Shown here piece by piece: positions 21,467 to 31,700 of a stretch of 64,000 nucleotides of DNA; positions within the stretch are counted from its first letter, which is position 1; each line of letters starts with the position of its first letter. A program made the translations under genes and the position numbers. This DNA is from Pseudomonas putida (GTDB lineage Bacteria > Pseudomonadota > Gammaproteobacteria > Pseudomonadales > Pseudomonadaceae): positions 310,001 through 374,000 of the forward strand of contig NZ_JAETZZ010000003.1 in assembly GCF_022627325.1 (NCBI RefSeq). The letters run 5' to 3'. Under the pieces are notes generated by a model that was given only the letters and a program-made list of their open reading frames with translations, made no database searches and had not been told where the DNA came from.

Positions 21467-22045
21467 TCACTTCTGCTTCACGCCTTCGACGCTGATGTCC
21501 AGGTCGAGGGTCTGCGAGGTTGGGCCTGGGCCCTTGATGCCGAAGTCGTTCAGGTTCAGCGTGGTGGTGGCGTTGAAGCCAGCACGCTCACCGCCCCACG
21601 GGTCCTTGCCTTCACCGTTGAAGGTGGCCTTGAAGGTCACCGGCTTGGTCACACCGTGCAGTGTCAGGTCACCGGTCACGTCTGCGGTTTTTTCGCCGGT
21701 GGACTTGACGGCGGTGGAAACGAATTTGGCTTCTGGGTACTTCTTCACATCCAGGAAGTCAGCGCTGGCGATGTGCTTGTCACGCTCGGCGTGATTCGAC
21801 CACAGGCTGGCGGTTTTCAGGTCGACGCTGATCTTGCTGGCTTCAGGCTTCTCGCTATCCCACGTGAAGTTACCGTCGAAGTCCTTGAAGGTACCGTGAA
21901 TGAAGCTGTAGCCCAGGTGGCTGATTTTCCAGTCGACGAACGCGTGCTGGCCTTCCTTGTCGATCTTGTACTCGGCGGCCATGGCCTGACCAGCACTGAG
22001 CAGAGCGGTACCGAGCGCCAAAGCGGCAAAAGTCTTTTTCAACAT
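21467..22045 (-). CDS. YceI-family periplasmic protein
   Basis: A 192-residue protein with a signal peptide (ending AMAAEY) and a YceI lipocalin-like beta barrel that binds isoprenoid-type lipids in characterised members. Visible family landmarks are the [20 protein letters not shown] start, SASLD-like segment [14 protein letters not shown] and the [12 protein letters not shown] strand. It lies 31 bases downstream of the cytochrome b561 gene on the same strand, a pairing common in proteobacteria, so co-transcription is likely. Confidence 0.93.
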   Translation of the reverse strand: MLKKTFAALALGTALLSAGQAMAAEYKIDKEGQHAFVDWKISHLGYSFIHGTFKDFDGNFTWDSEKPEASKISVDLKTASLWSNHAERDKHIASADFLDVKKYPEAKFVSTAVKSTGEKTADVTGDLTLHGVTKPVTFKATFNGEGKDPWGGERAGFNATTTLNLNDFGIKGPGPTSQTLDLDISVEGVKQK

Positions 22046-22076
22046 CCTTTAAGTTCCTTGCAATTGAGGTTGAGAG

Positions 22077-22628
22077 TCAAGCTTTGCGGCCCAGCATGCG
22101 AACCAGGGTCGCGTCACGGTCAATGTAATGGTGCTTCAGGGCAGCCACGGCATGCAGCGCGGCGAAAATCACCAGGCCCCACGCCAGCCACAGATGAACC
22201 ACGCCAGCCAGGTCTGCCTGGTCAGGCAGGTCACTGACAAGGGCAGGTACTTCAAACAAGCCAAACACTGGAATACCGACACCATCGGCGGTCGAGATCA
22301 GGTAGCCGGCGATCATCACCGCGAACAGGCCCACGTACAGCGCCAAATGCCCCAACTTGGCAGCCAGCCGGGTGAATGCACCGTGGCTGGCAGGCGCCGG
22401 CGGCGGTGGGCTGATGAAGCGCCACAGCACACGCATGAGCATGACGGCCATGAGCACCAGGCCGATGCTCTTGTGCAAGTCCGGGCCAGCCTTGCGCCAA
22501 GGGCTGTAATAATCGAGACCGACCATCCACAGACCAAGACCGAACAGGCCAAAGACCACCAGCGCAACGCCCCAGTGCAAGAGAATGCTGACAACGCCAT
22601 AGCGAGAAGGTGAATTGCGCAGTTGCAT
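22077..22628 (-). CDS. Cytochrome b561-family protein
   Basis: A 183-residue di-heme cytochrome b of the inner membrane with four transmembrane helices and the expected His ligands (LLHWGVAL in helix 1, DLHKSIGLVLM in helix 2, and LHAVAALKHHYID at the end). The start ATG at 22628 gives the usual short N-terminal PSRYG segment; the upstream 21 codons lack membrane or family features. Moves electrons across the membrane, possibly superoxide:quinone reductase as for E. coli CybB. Likely operon with the YceI gene. Confidence 0.9.
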   Translation of the reverse strand: MQLRNSPSRYGVVSILLHWGVALVVFGLFGLGLWMVGLDYYSPWRKAGPDLHKSIGLVLMAVMLMRVLWRFISPPPPAPASHGAFTRLAAKLGHLALYVGLFAVMIAGYLISTADGVGIPVFGLFEVPALVSDLPDQADLAGVVHLWLAWGLVIFAALHAVAALKHHYIDRDATLVRMLGRKA

Positions 22629-22788
22629 GATGCCGTGTTTCCCCGTGGAAGCTGTGCACAGACTAACGCGTAACGTATCGAATAAAAGCACAAAAAATTG
22701 CTTTGGATTATCGATAAATCCGATGGTAATTGTCCGAGTCGGCTATTAAGGAAACATTAACGATAGTGGGTAATGCCAAGTTGTCAGC

Positions 22789-22826
22789 CCTGGCCCTGAC
22801 ATCCGCTTGGCGGTGACAGGGCCAGG
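22789..22826 (-). terminator. Hairpin after the amine oxidase gene
   Basis: CCTGGCCCTG and CAGGGCCAGG form a perfect 10-bp stem 10 bases beyond the end of the amine oxidase gene. No clear T tract. Confidence 0.55.
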
Positions 22827-22836
22827 TGATCGCCTC

Positions 22837-24483
22837 TCAGCCAGCCTTGGCCTGGGCCGGTTCTGGAGCTGGAGCTGGAGAAGCCTTGGCTTCAGGCTTG
22901 TCGGCGCTGCCGAACCACCGCGAGAAGAAACCAGGCTTGTCCACCTTCGCCTCCTCGGCCTTCACCGGTTCTGCTTTGGCGGGTGCCTTCTCGGCGTCGT
23001 CCGCCTTGTCGGATGAACCACCGAACAGGTTGGAGAAGAACCCAACGTTGTCCTGCCTTGCCGCCCCTGTCGCCGCCACAGGGGCAGCTTTGGCGGGGTC
23101 GAACGACTTGCCGGCCAGCAGGTCCTGCACTTGGCTGGCGGCACGCTGGCCACTGCGCAGGGCACCTTCAAGGGTGCCTGGGTACAGCGCGTCGGTATGC
23201 TCACCGGCAAACGCAATGCGTTGCACCGGGCGCTCCCACAGGCGCCAGTACTTGCTGATCTGCCCTGGGCCATAGGCCAGGTAAGCACCGCCGGTGCCAG
23301 CATCGGCGCTGTAGCGCTTGACCTCATAACCGGTGAACGCACCACGGGCCTTTGGATAGAAGGCATGCAGGCGGATCAATACCTGGTCGACCATCTGTTT
23401 GTCGCCGAACGCCTGCAACAGACGGGCGTTGTCACCCGACAGGTTGATCACCACGTTGGCGCCGCCTTTGAGTGCTGGCTCGATCCACAGCATGCCAAGG
23501 CCTGCGTTGCTGAAGATTTCGCCAGACATGCGAGCGCGGCTTTCCCAGACCGGCTGCTTGAATTTGAGCAGCAACTGATCGCGCCAACCATAGTTGGTGC
23601 CCCTTAGCGCCGCGATGTGCTGGGTGTCCAGGGCTGGAGTGATCTGGATCTTGGCCAGGGCACGCAGCGGCACCGCCATGACCACATAATCGGCCTGATA
23701 GCTGGCGCTGCCGACCTTGACGGTGACCCCGCCGCTGTCCTGAACGATGGAGGTGACCGGCGAGCTGGTCTTGATGGTTTTCAGCTGCTTGACGAAAGCC
23801 TGGGCCAGCACCGGGCTGCCGCCAGGCAAGCGTGCGGCACGCAGGTCACGGTCGCTGACGCCGCGGTAGACACGGCTCTGCTGGGCGAAGTACAGCAGTG
23901 AGAGACGCGATGGTTCGTCATAGCGGGTACGGATCTGCTGGTTGATCAGCTGCCGTGCAGTGCTGGGCAACTGCAGCTTGTTGAGCCAGGTGGAAACGTT
24001 CATCTGGTCGAGGGCGAACAGCGTACTGGTGGCCTGCGGTTTGAGCGGGTCATCGATCGAACGGGCCAGGTCATCGAGGGTCTTCTCGTAGCGCTTGAGC
24101 GCTTCGGCGGTAGCTGGCTGGCGGGTAGTCAGGTCGCTGGCGCTGAAGTACTCCCCGTCGATCAGATACCCCGGAGTACGGACGAACTCGGGCGCGGGCA
24201 GTGTCTCGAGCTTGAAACGCTCAAGGTACTGGTTGAGCACCGGCTGAGCCTTGCTGTTGCCGACCCACTCACTGGTGGCCAGGCCCGAGCGGCCGCCCAT
24301 GCCGGCCTTGGCTTCCAGCAAGGTTACCTGCCAACCCTTGTTCTGCAGCTCGTAGGCCGCAGTCAGGCCTGCCAGGCCGCCACCCACCACGATTGCCGAA
24401 GGTGTCTTGTCCTTGGCCAGCGCGGCGCCGCTGGACACACCGATCAATACCAACGCGCACAGGCGCACCCAAGCAGCAGCCAT
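22837..24483 (-). CDS. Exported flavin amine oxidase
   Basis: A 548-residue FAD enzyme of the monoamine/amino-acid oxidase family. Signal peptide (ALVLIGVSSGAALAKD), then the dinucleotide motif VVGGGLAGLTAAYEL, the GGRSG loop and the C-terminal FAD motif GEHTDALYPGTLEGALRSG. After about residue 460 comes a low-complexity Ala/Lys/Glu/Pro tail carrying two copies of an FFSxxFG...DK motif. The signal lacks a twin-arginine, so Sec export of the apoprotein would be needed. Substrate unknown. Its promoter region faces the unrecognised gene at 24691. Confidence 0.88.
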   Translation of the reverse strand: MAAAWVRLCALVLIGVSSGAALAKDKTPSAIVVGGGLAGLTAAYELQNKGWQVTLLEAKAGMGGRSGLATSEWVGNSKAQPVLNQYLERFKLETLPAPEFVRTPGYLIDGEYFSASDLTTRQPATAEALKRYEKTLDDLARSIDDPLKPQATSTLFALDQMNVSTWLNKLQLPSTARQLINQQIRTRYDEPSRLSLLYFAQQSRVYRGVSDRDLRAARLPGGSPVLAQAFVKQLKTIKTSSPVTSIVQDSGGVTVKVGSASYQADYVVMAVPLRALAKIQITPALDTQHIAALRGTNYGWRDQLLLKFKQPVWESRARMSGEIFSNAGLGMLWIEPALKGGANVVINLSGDNARLLQAFGDKQMVDQVLIRLHAFYPKARGAFTGYEVKRYSADAGTGGAYLAYGPGQISKYWRLWERPVQRIAFAGEHTDALYPGTLEGALRSGQRAASQVQDLLAGKSFDPAKAAPVAATGAARQDNVGFFSNLFGGSSDKADDAEKAPAKAEPVKAEEAKVDKPGFFSRWFGSADKPEAKASPAPAPEPAQAKAG

Positions 24484-24690
24484 GATGGCGAACTCCGAGT
24501 TGACGTTACAGAAATGGGAAGAGGCAAATGCCCCGAGATGATGCGTTAAGAATACGTCAGGTATGGCGACCCTGCCACCACAGCGCCATCAAGTGCCTTT
24601 GGCAACTGGCATTTTTGTCAGTAGACAGGCCTGCTGCCCTTGCGCAACGCTGGTCTGGGTAGCCAGAAAAACCGACAAAAGGAACTGCGC

Positions 24691-25182
24691 ATGATCTACG
24701 AGGAGCACTTTGCCCAGGTCAAAAGGCAGCTCCTGTGGCACAAACAAACGTTACAGACGCCATCAGGCTTGCGCATCCGCAGCAATGGCACTTCCTGGGC
24801 CGGTGTTCACGAAGCGTGCAAAGGTGAGGACGGCACCGAACTGGTGATAGGCGAGCAGTGTGAGGTGGAAATCAGCTTCAGCCAGGAGGTCGAGAGCCTT
24901 CGCCTGGAATGCTATGTCGTCAGCGACCAGCACTTCGAAGATGTAACGATGCTCCTGGATACAGAGAACTTGGATTGGGGCGTGTTTGCCCCGCCCCCGC
25001 ACAACTTCTATTGGCTGACGCTTTCAGGCAGCGGCTATACCGAGTTCATGCCTGGGCATTTCTCCACTCAACCTTGCTATCAGCACCTCCCCGGGCCCTT
25101 TCGCTGCCTGACCATCTCCACCTCCAGAGCCGGCACCGTGCATATCCGCAAGTTCGAATGGACCCACACCAGTCGCCATTGA
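24691..25182 (+). CDS. Hypothetical 163-residue protein
   Basis: I do not recognise this protein. It is soluble, with no signal peptide or membrane segment. It has about nine aromatic-rich beta-like stretches (for example NFYWLTLSGSGYTEF and FRCLTISTS), three Cys, and a short basic N-terminal helix, which suggests a beta-sandwich. ATG at 24691 follows AAAGGA with good spacing, so it is probably expressed. It lies 78 bases upstream of bioA on the same strand. Confidence 0.7.
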   Translation: MIYEEHFAQVKRQLLWHKQTLQTPSGLRIRSNGTSWAGVHEACKGEDGTELVIGEQCEVEISFSQEVESLRLECYVVSDQHFEDVTMLLDTENLDWGVFAPPPHNFYWLTLSGSGYTEFMPGHFSTQPCYQHLPGPFRCLTISTSRAGTVHIRKFEWTHTSRH

Positions 25183-25260
25183 CCCGCAGCGGTTGTCCTG
25201 CCTCCTGGCATTGCTTAGGCTTACGCGGTCAAACATGCCGTAACGCCAGGAGAAGTGCCA

Positions 25261-26667
<1,407 letters not shown>

Positions 26668-26751
26668 CCGACCAGCAATCGCACTGCCATGCAGGTGGGC
26701 CTTGTGTCGCGCCTGCAAGGCCGATGTCCAACCTTCTTCCTGAGCAAAACC

Positions 26752-27471
26752 ATGAGACTGTCCCGTTTCTTCATCGACGCCCCCCTGAGCCTCGGCGAGC
26801 ACGACCTGCCCGAAGCCCAGGCCCACTATATCGGCCGCGTACTGCGCATGGCCCCCGGCGACGCCGTGCAATTGTTCGATGGCAGCGGCCAGGAATACCT
26901 GGGCCAATTGCTCGAAGTGGGCAAGAAGAGCGTGCGCGTGAGCCTCGACCAGGCCGTCGCCGGCCAGGCCGAGTCGCCCTTGCACATACACCTGGGCCAG
27001 GGGCTTTCCCGCGGCGAGCGCATGGACTGGGCGATCCAGAAGGCCACTGAACTGGGCGCCAATGAAATCACCCCGATCGTCAGCGAACGCTGTGAAGTGC
27101 GCCTCAAAGACGAGCGCGCCGACAAGCGCCTCGCCCACTGGCGCCAGGTGGCGATCAGCGCCTGCGAACAATGCGGCCGCTCGACCTTGCCGATCATCCA
27201 TGCGCCCGTGACCTTGGGAGACTGGATCAAGGGCAGCGATGCTGACCTGAAACTGGTCTTGCACCCTGTCGCTGAGCCGTTGACCAGTCATGACAAACCG
27301 GCACGCCTGGCGTTTCTGATCGGCCCCGAGGGTGGTTTGAGCGAAGCGGAAGTCGACCAGGCAAAGGGCGCGGGCTTCCACGCTGCCCGCCTCGGCCCGC
27401 GGGTGCTGCGCACCGAAACAGCACCGGTGGTGGCCCTGTCGGTGGCGCAACAGCTGTGGGGCGACTTCTAA
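26752..27471 (+). CDS. rsmE: 16S rRNA (uracil-1498-N3)-methyltransferase
   Basis: Methylates U1498 of 16S rRNA using SAM. A 239-residue SPOUT-class protein: N-terminal PUA-like part (RLSRFFID, HYIGRVLRM) and the SPOUT knot with ERMDWAIQKATELG, CEQCGRS, IGPEGGLSEAEV and LGPRVLRTETA, the SAM-binding loops. ATG at 26752 is the family start; the upstream frame extension is not conserved-looking. Ends by overlapping 4 bases with the opposing hemolysin-III gene. A second RsmE-like gene lies at the window's right end. Confidence 0.95.
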   Translation: MRLSRFFIDAPLSLGEHDLPEAQAHYIGRVLRMAPGDAVQLFDGSGQEYLGQLLEVGKKSVRVSLDQAVAGQAESPLHIHLGQGLSRGERMDWAIQKATELGANEITPIVSERCEVRLKDERADKRLAHWRQVAISACEQCGRSTLPIIHAPVTLGDWIKGSDADLKLVLHPVAEPLTSHDKPARLAFLIGPEGGLSEAEVDQAKGAGFHAARLGPRVLRTETAPVVALSVAQQLWGDF

Positions 27472-28085
27472 CGCACGTAGAAGGACACTGCCACGAAGTG
27501 CATCAGGCTGCCAGCGATCACGAACAGGTGCCAGATGCCATGCCAGTGTCGGAATCGGCTGTCGAAGGCGAAGAAGATGATGCCCACGGTATAAAACACA
27601 CCGCCCGCCGCCAGCCAGGCAAAGCCGGCGGTGCCCAGGCTTTGCAGCAGCGGGTTGACCGCCACCAGCACGATCCAGCCCATCACTGCATAGATGATGA
27701 TGGACAGGACCCGAGCCTCTGAGCGTGGCTTGATTTCCTGCAGCATGCCGATCACCGCCAGCCCCCAGACCACTCCGAACAGGCTCCAGCCCCAGGGCCC
27801 GCGCAGGCTCACCAGGCAGAACGGTGTGTAGCTGCCGGCGATGAGCAGGTAGATGGACAGGTGATCGAGCTTGCGCATGATCACCTTGGCCCGCCCGCGG
27901 GTGCTGTGGTAGAGGGTGGAGATGCTGTAGAGCAGCAGCAGTGTGCCGCCGTAGATCGAGAAGCTGACGATCTTCCAAGGATCGCCCTGCAGCCCTGCGC
28001 TGACGATCAGCCAGATGGCGCCAGTGCAGGCCAGCACGGCACCGACCAAATGGGTCCAAGCGTTGAAGCGTTCACCGTAATACAT
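27468..28085 (-). CDS. Hemolysin III / PAQR-family membrane protein
   Basis: A 205-residue protein with seven hydrophobic helices. The family's metal-site residues are visible: the early ERFNAWTHLVG segment, YHSTRG after helix 3, and the C-terminal GIWHLFVIAGSLMHF. Bacterial members (YqfA, TrhA) are implicated in membrane lipid energetics. ATG at 28085 starts the canonical MYYGERFN; the ORF continues upstream only through repeat DNA. Confidence 0.92.
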   Translation of the reverse strand: MYYGERFNAWTHLVGAVLACTGAIWLIVSAGLQGDPWKIVSFSIYGGTLLLLYSISTLYHSTRGRAKVIMRKLDHLSIYLLIAGSYTPFCLVSLRGPWGWSLFGVVWGLAVIGMLQEIKPRSEARVLSIIIYAVMGWIVLVAVNPLLQSLGTAGFAWLAAGGVFYTVGIIFFAFDSRFRHWHGIWHLFVIAGSLMHFVAVSFYVR

Positions 28086-28122
28086 GCAAAAACAGACCTC
28101 CCAAACGTCTGCAAGTTGCGTC

Positions 28123-28261
28123 GAGCGGCAAGCTGCAAGCTGCAAGCTGCAAGCAAGAGCAAGAGCAAGAGCAAGAGCAAGAGCAAGAGCAAGAGCAAGA
28201 GCGATACTCTCCCACTCAACGCGATCAGCTTGAAGCTTGAAGCTTGCCGCTTGCAGCTGCT
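28123..28261. repeat. Heptad-hairpin element 2 with microsatellite
   Basis: Left arm 28123-28154 (GGCAAGCTGCAAGCTGCAAG units), right inverted arm 28226-28261 (AGCTTGAAGCTTGAAGCTTGCCGCTT, part). Between them sits (AAGAGC)8 at 28155-28202. The element lies between the chpC end and the hemolysin-III gene start. Confidence 0.8.
28155..28202 (+). repeat. (AAGAGC)8 hexanucleotide microsatellite
   Basis: Eight perfect tandem copies of AAGAGC, 48 bases. No other microsatellite of this length was seen in the window. Confidence 0.95.
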
Positions 28262-28262
28262 G

Positions 28263-28724
28263 TCATGGCAGGTGCGCGTCACGCACGAGCCTTTCCAGCC
28301 CAACCAGGTCAGGCACCCGTGCCACCTGCTCGCCCACCTGCACCGCCGCCAACTCCAGGCTGGCCAACGCCACATCCACATAATTCAGCTGGCTGTCGAG
28401 CTTGCACGAGCGTGGGATGTCCTGCAGCAACACCGCCAGATATCGCAGGCCGGTATCGCCCAAAGCGTTCAGCACCACGATACGCGCCCGCTCGCCACAC
28501 GGGGTTTCACCACCGCACGCTGCCTCGAAGCCGATCAGCGGCAGGTGCTGCTGGCGCCAGTCGATCCACCCCAGGTGCCAGGACGGTTGGGCACGCTGGC
28601 ACACCAGGTTGCGCTGGCCGATAAGCTCGGCCACAGCCACATTGGGCAACACCAGGGTTCGGTCGCCCAACGGCAACAACAGGCCGGTCAGGCTGCTGCG
28701 CTGGCCTGCGATCAACTCAAGCAT
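28263..28724 (-). CDS. chpC: CheW-like chemotaxis protein ChpC
   Basis: A 153-residue CheW-domain protein, last gene of the Chp/Pil chemosensory operon. CheW-type features are the LLPLGDRTLVLPNVAVAEL start and the HLGWIDWRQQHLPLIGFE segment. Its ATG overlaps the end of chpA by 8 bases, so translation is coupled. In P. aeruginosa ChpC is an auxiliary adaptor in type IV pilus chemosensing. Named from domain and position. Confidence 0.82.
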   Translation of the reverse strand: MLELIAGQRSSLTGLLLPLGDRTLVLPNVAVAELIGQRNLVCQRAQPSWHLGWIDWRQQHLPLIGFEAACGGETPCGERARIVVLNALGDTGLRYLAVLLQDIPRSCKLDSQLNYVDVALASLELAAVQVGEQVARVPDLVGLERLVRDAHLP

Positions 28725-31700
28725 GGGTTTGGCTCCAATGGGCGATACTCTGCAGCAGCACCGACTCCTGATACGGCTTGCCCAGGTAGTCGTTGACACC
28801 GATGGCCATGGCCCGGTCGCGGTGCTTCTGCCCGGTGCGTGAGGTGATCATGATGATCGGCAGGTCCTTCAGGCGCTCATCGCGACGAATGCGGGTGGCC
28901 ACTTCAAAGCCATCCATGCGCGGCATCTCGATATCCAGCAGCAACACATCCGGGCGGTGCTCTTCCAGCAGTGCCATGGCATCCACACCGTCCTTGGCCG
29001 TCAGCACGCTCATGCCATGGCGCTCCAGCAGGCGGCTGGTCACCTTGCGCACGGTCACCGAATCATCCACCACCATCACCAGCAATGCCCGCCGCGGCGC
29101 CGGGCCGAACAGCGTGCGCTGCACCCCGCTACCACCCGGCAGCCGCGCCAGGCGGCGCTGCTGGCCGCGCAACTGGCCAAGCAGATCAAGAATCAGCACC
29201 ACCCGACCATCACCGAGCAAGGTCGCGCCGGACAACCCTGGCACGGCGGCGAACTGCGGGCCCAAGCTCTTCACCACGATCTCGCGGCTCGGCGACAGGC
29301 TGTCGACCTGGATCGCGAACGACTGTTGCTGGGAATGCACCAGCAACACCGGCAATGGCACGCTCTGGCCCAGAAGGCTCGGCCGCGGCAGGCCTTGCAG
29401 CAGCTCGCCCAGGTAACGCAAATCGTATTCATGGCCAGCATAGGCGTAGCGCGGCACATCCCGCTGGTAACAGATAGCCAGCTCGGCCGGCGGCACCCGC
29501 ACGATGCCTTCGATGGTATTGAGCGGGATGGCGTACTGCTCCTCACCCAGGTGAACCATCACGGCACGGTTGATCGACACCGTGAACGGCAGGCGAATCA
29601 GAAAGCGTGCGCCCTTGCCCTGCGCCGACTCGATACTCATCGAGCCGCCCAGTTGCTTGACCTCTTCGTGCACCACGTCCATGCCCAGGCCACGCCCGGA
29701 GATCTGGGTGATCTTCTCTGCGGTGGAAAACCCCGGGCGCAAAATGAATTGCAGGATCTCGTGGTCACTCAGGTGGGCCTGGGGGTCCAGCAGGCCACGC
29801 TTGATCGCCTTGCGCCGCACCGCATCCAGCGGCACGCCGGCGCCGTCGTCGGTCATCTCGATGACGATATCGGCCCCCTCATGGAGCAAATTGAGATGGA
29901 TGGTGCCTTGCTCAGGTTTACCGGCAGCCAGGCGCGCTTCCCGGGTCTCGAGGCCATGATCCACAGCATTGCGCAGCATGTGCTCCAAGGGCGCGACCAT
30001 ACGTTCCAGAACACTGCGATCAAGCTCGCCTTCGGCGTTGCCGACCACCAGTTCCACCTGCTTGCCCAACTCGCTGGCCACTTGGCGCACCACCCGTTGC
30101 AAGCGCGGCACCAGGCGTTCGAATGGCACCATCAACGTCGCGGTAAGGCCTTCCTGCAACTGGCTGTTCACCCTCGCCTGCTGCTGCAGCAGGGCCTGCG
30201 CCTCCTGCGCGCGCTGGGCCAGCGTCTCTTTCAGGTCAAGCAGGTCAGAGGCCGATTCGAACAATGCCCGTGATAATTGTTGCAGTTGGGAATGGCGGTC
30301 CATTTCCAGCGGGTCGAAATCCTCGTAGGCGTCACCTTCGAACGGCTGACGGCTGCTGATCCGACCTTGGGTTTCCATGTCCAGGCGCAGCAACTGGTCG
30401 CGCATGCGCTCCAGCGTGGTTTCCATCTCGCTCAAGGCGAATTGGGCGTCATTGACCTGTTGCTCGATACGCCCACGGATCACCGAGTGCTCACCTGCCA
30501 GATTGCCCAGGTCATCGAGCAGTTCGGCATCCACCTTGACCAGGTCACCGGGGGGCCGCTCGGGCGAAGCGGCAGGTGCGTCGGCAGGTGCTGCCCCGGC
30601 CGGGGCCTGCCCGGCAACGCTGTCGGTCAGGGCGGCGCTGCTGAAGTTGCGGATGTAGTCGATCAACGCAGTCGCCGCATGCAGCGGCTGCCCCAGGCGC
30701 ACCGCGTCGAGCATGTGCGCCAGGCGGTCATGGCAGTTCTGCAACAGGGCGAACAACGGGGCACCCGGTGGCAAGCGCCCGGCAGCCAGCAGTTCGTACA
30801 GGAATTCCAGTTCGTGGGCCAGGTCACCGATAGCGGCGATTTCCACCATGCGCGCCCCGCCCTTGAGCGTGTGCAAATCACGCAGCAGGTTGTCCACCTC
30901 GGTGCTGTTGCGCGGGTCGGCCTGCCAACGCGCAAGCGCGGCGGCGGCGCTTTCAACAATGTCGGAGCTTTCTTCGAGGAAGACTTCAAGCAGCTCCTTG
31001 TCGCCCGGGTTTTCCGCCTCCTCAGCCGGCGCCGGGGGGCCATCGAGGCGTGTGACCGAGCCTGGTGCCACCAGGCCAGTGGCCTCGGGCGCCAGGGCGT
31101 CGTCCAGCAAGCTCCGCAAACCCTCGACGCAGGCTGGGCGGGCGGTCGGCTCCTGGCCGGCAGCGACTTCGTCGAGCATGTCGAGCAGCGCCTCGTGCGC
31201 CTGCCGTGCCAGGACAAAAAAGCGGTCATCGGCGGCCAGGCTGCCCTCTTCCACCGCGCCGTACAGGTCCAGCAGCGCTTCACAGACATCGTCCATCTGC
31301 CACAGGTCGGCCAGGTGTGCACCGTGGCAGAGGGTGGTCAGCCCGTCGAGCAAGCTGTCCAGCGACTGGCGTTGGTCGGGCTGCTCCTGCCAGCGCGCCA
31401 ACAGGGCCTCGGCATCCAGCAGGATGTCCATCGACTGGGCGAGGAAGCTGGCGATCAACTGCGGGTCACGCTTGCCCCGCCGTCCATGCGGCGGCTCTTC
31501 ATGCAAGCTGGCCAAGCGCATGTCCACAGCTTCACCGACCTGTTCGATCAGTTGCGCCGCGCCGCCAATGGGTGCCAGCGGAGTGCTGGTCAATTGCGCC
31601 AGGCCCAGCTGGAACAAGCCGCGTGCCTCTTCAAGCCATTGGCGTTCTGCCGCTTGCAAGGGCAGGTGGTGCCCCCGGTACTCGCGCACCAGCCGGTCGA

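Noticed and set aside
28123..28261. CRISPR-like appearance of regularly repeated short sequence
   Set aside because: Units are 6-7 bp with no spacers and form hairpin arms, so this is not a CRISPR array.
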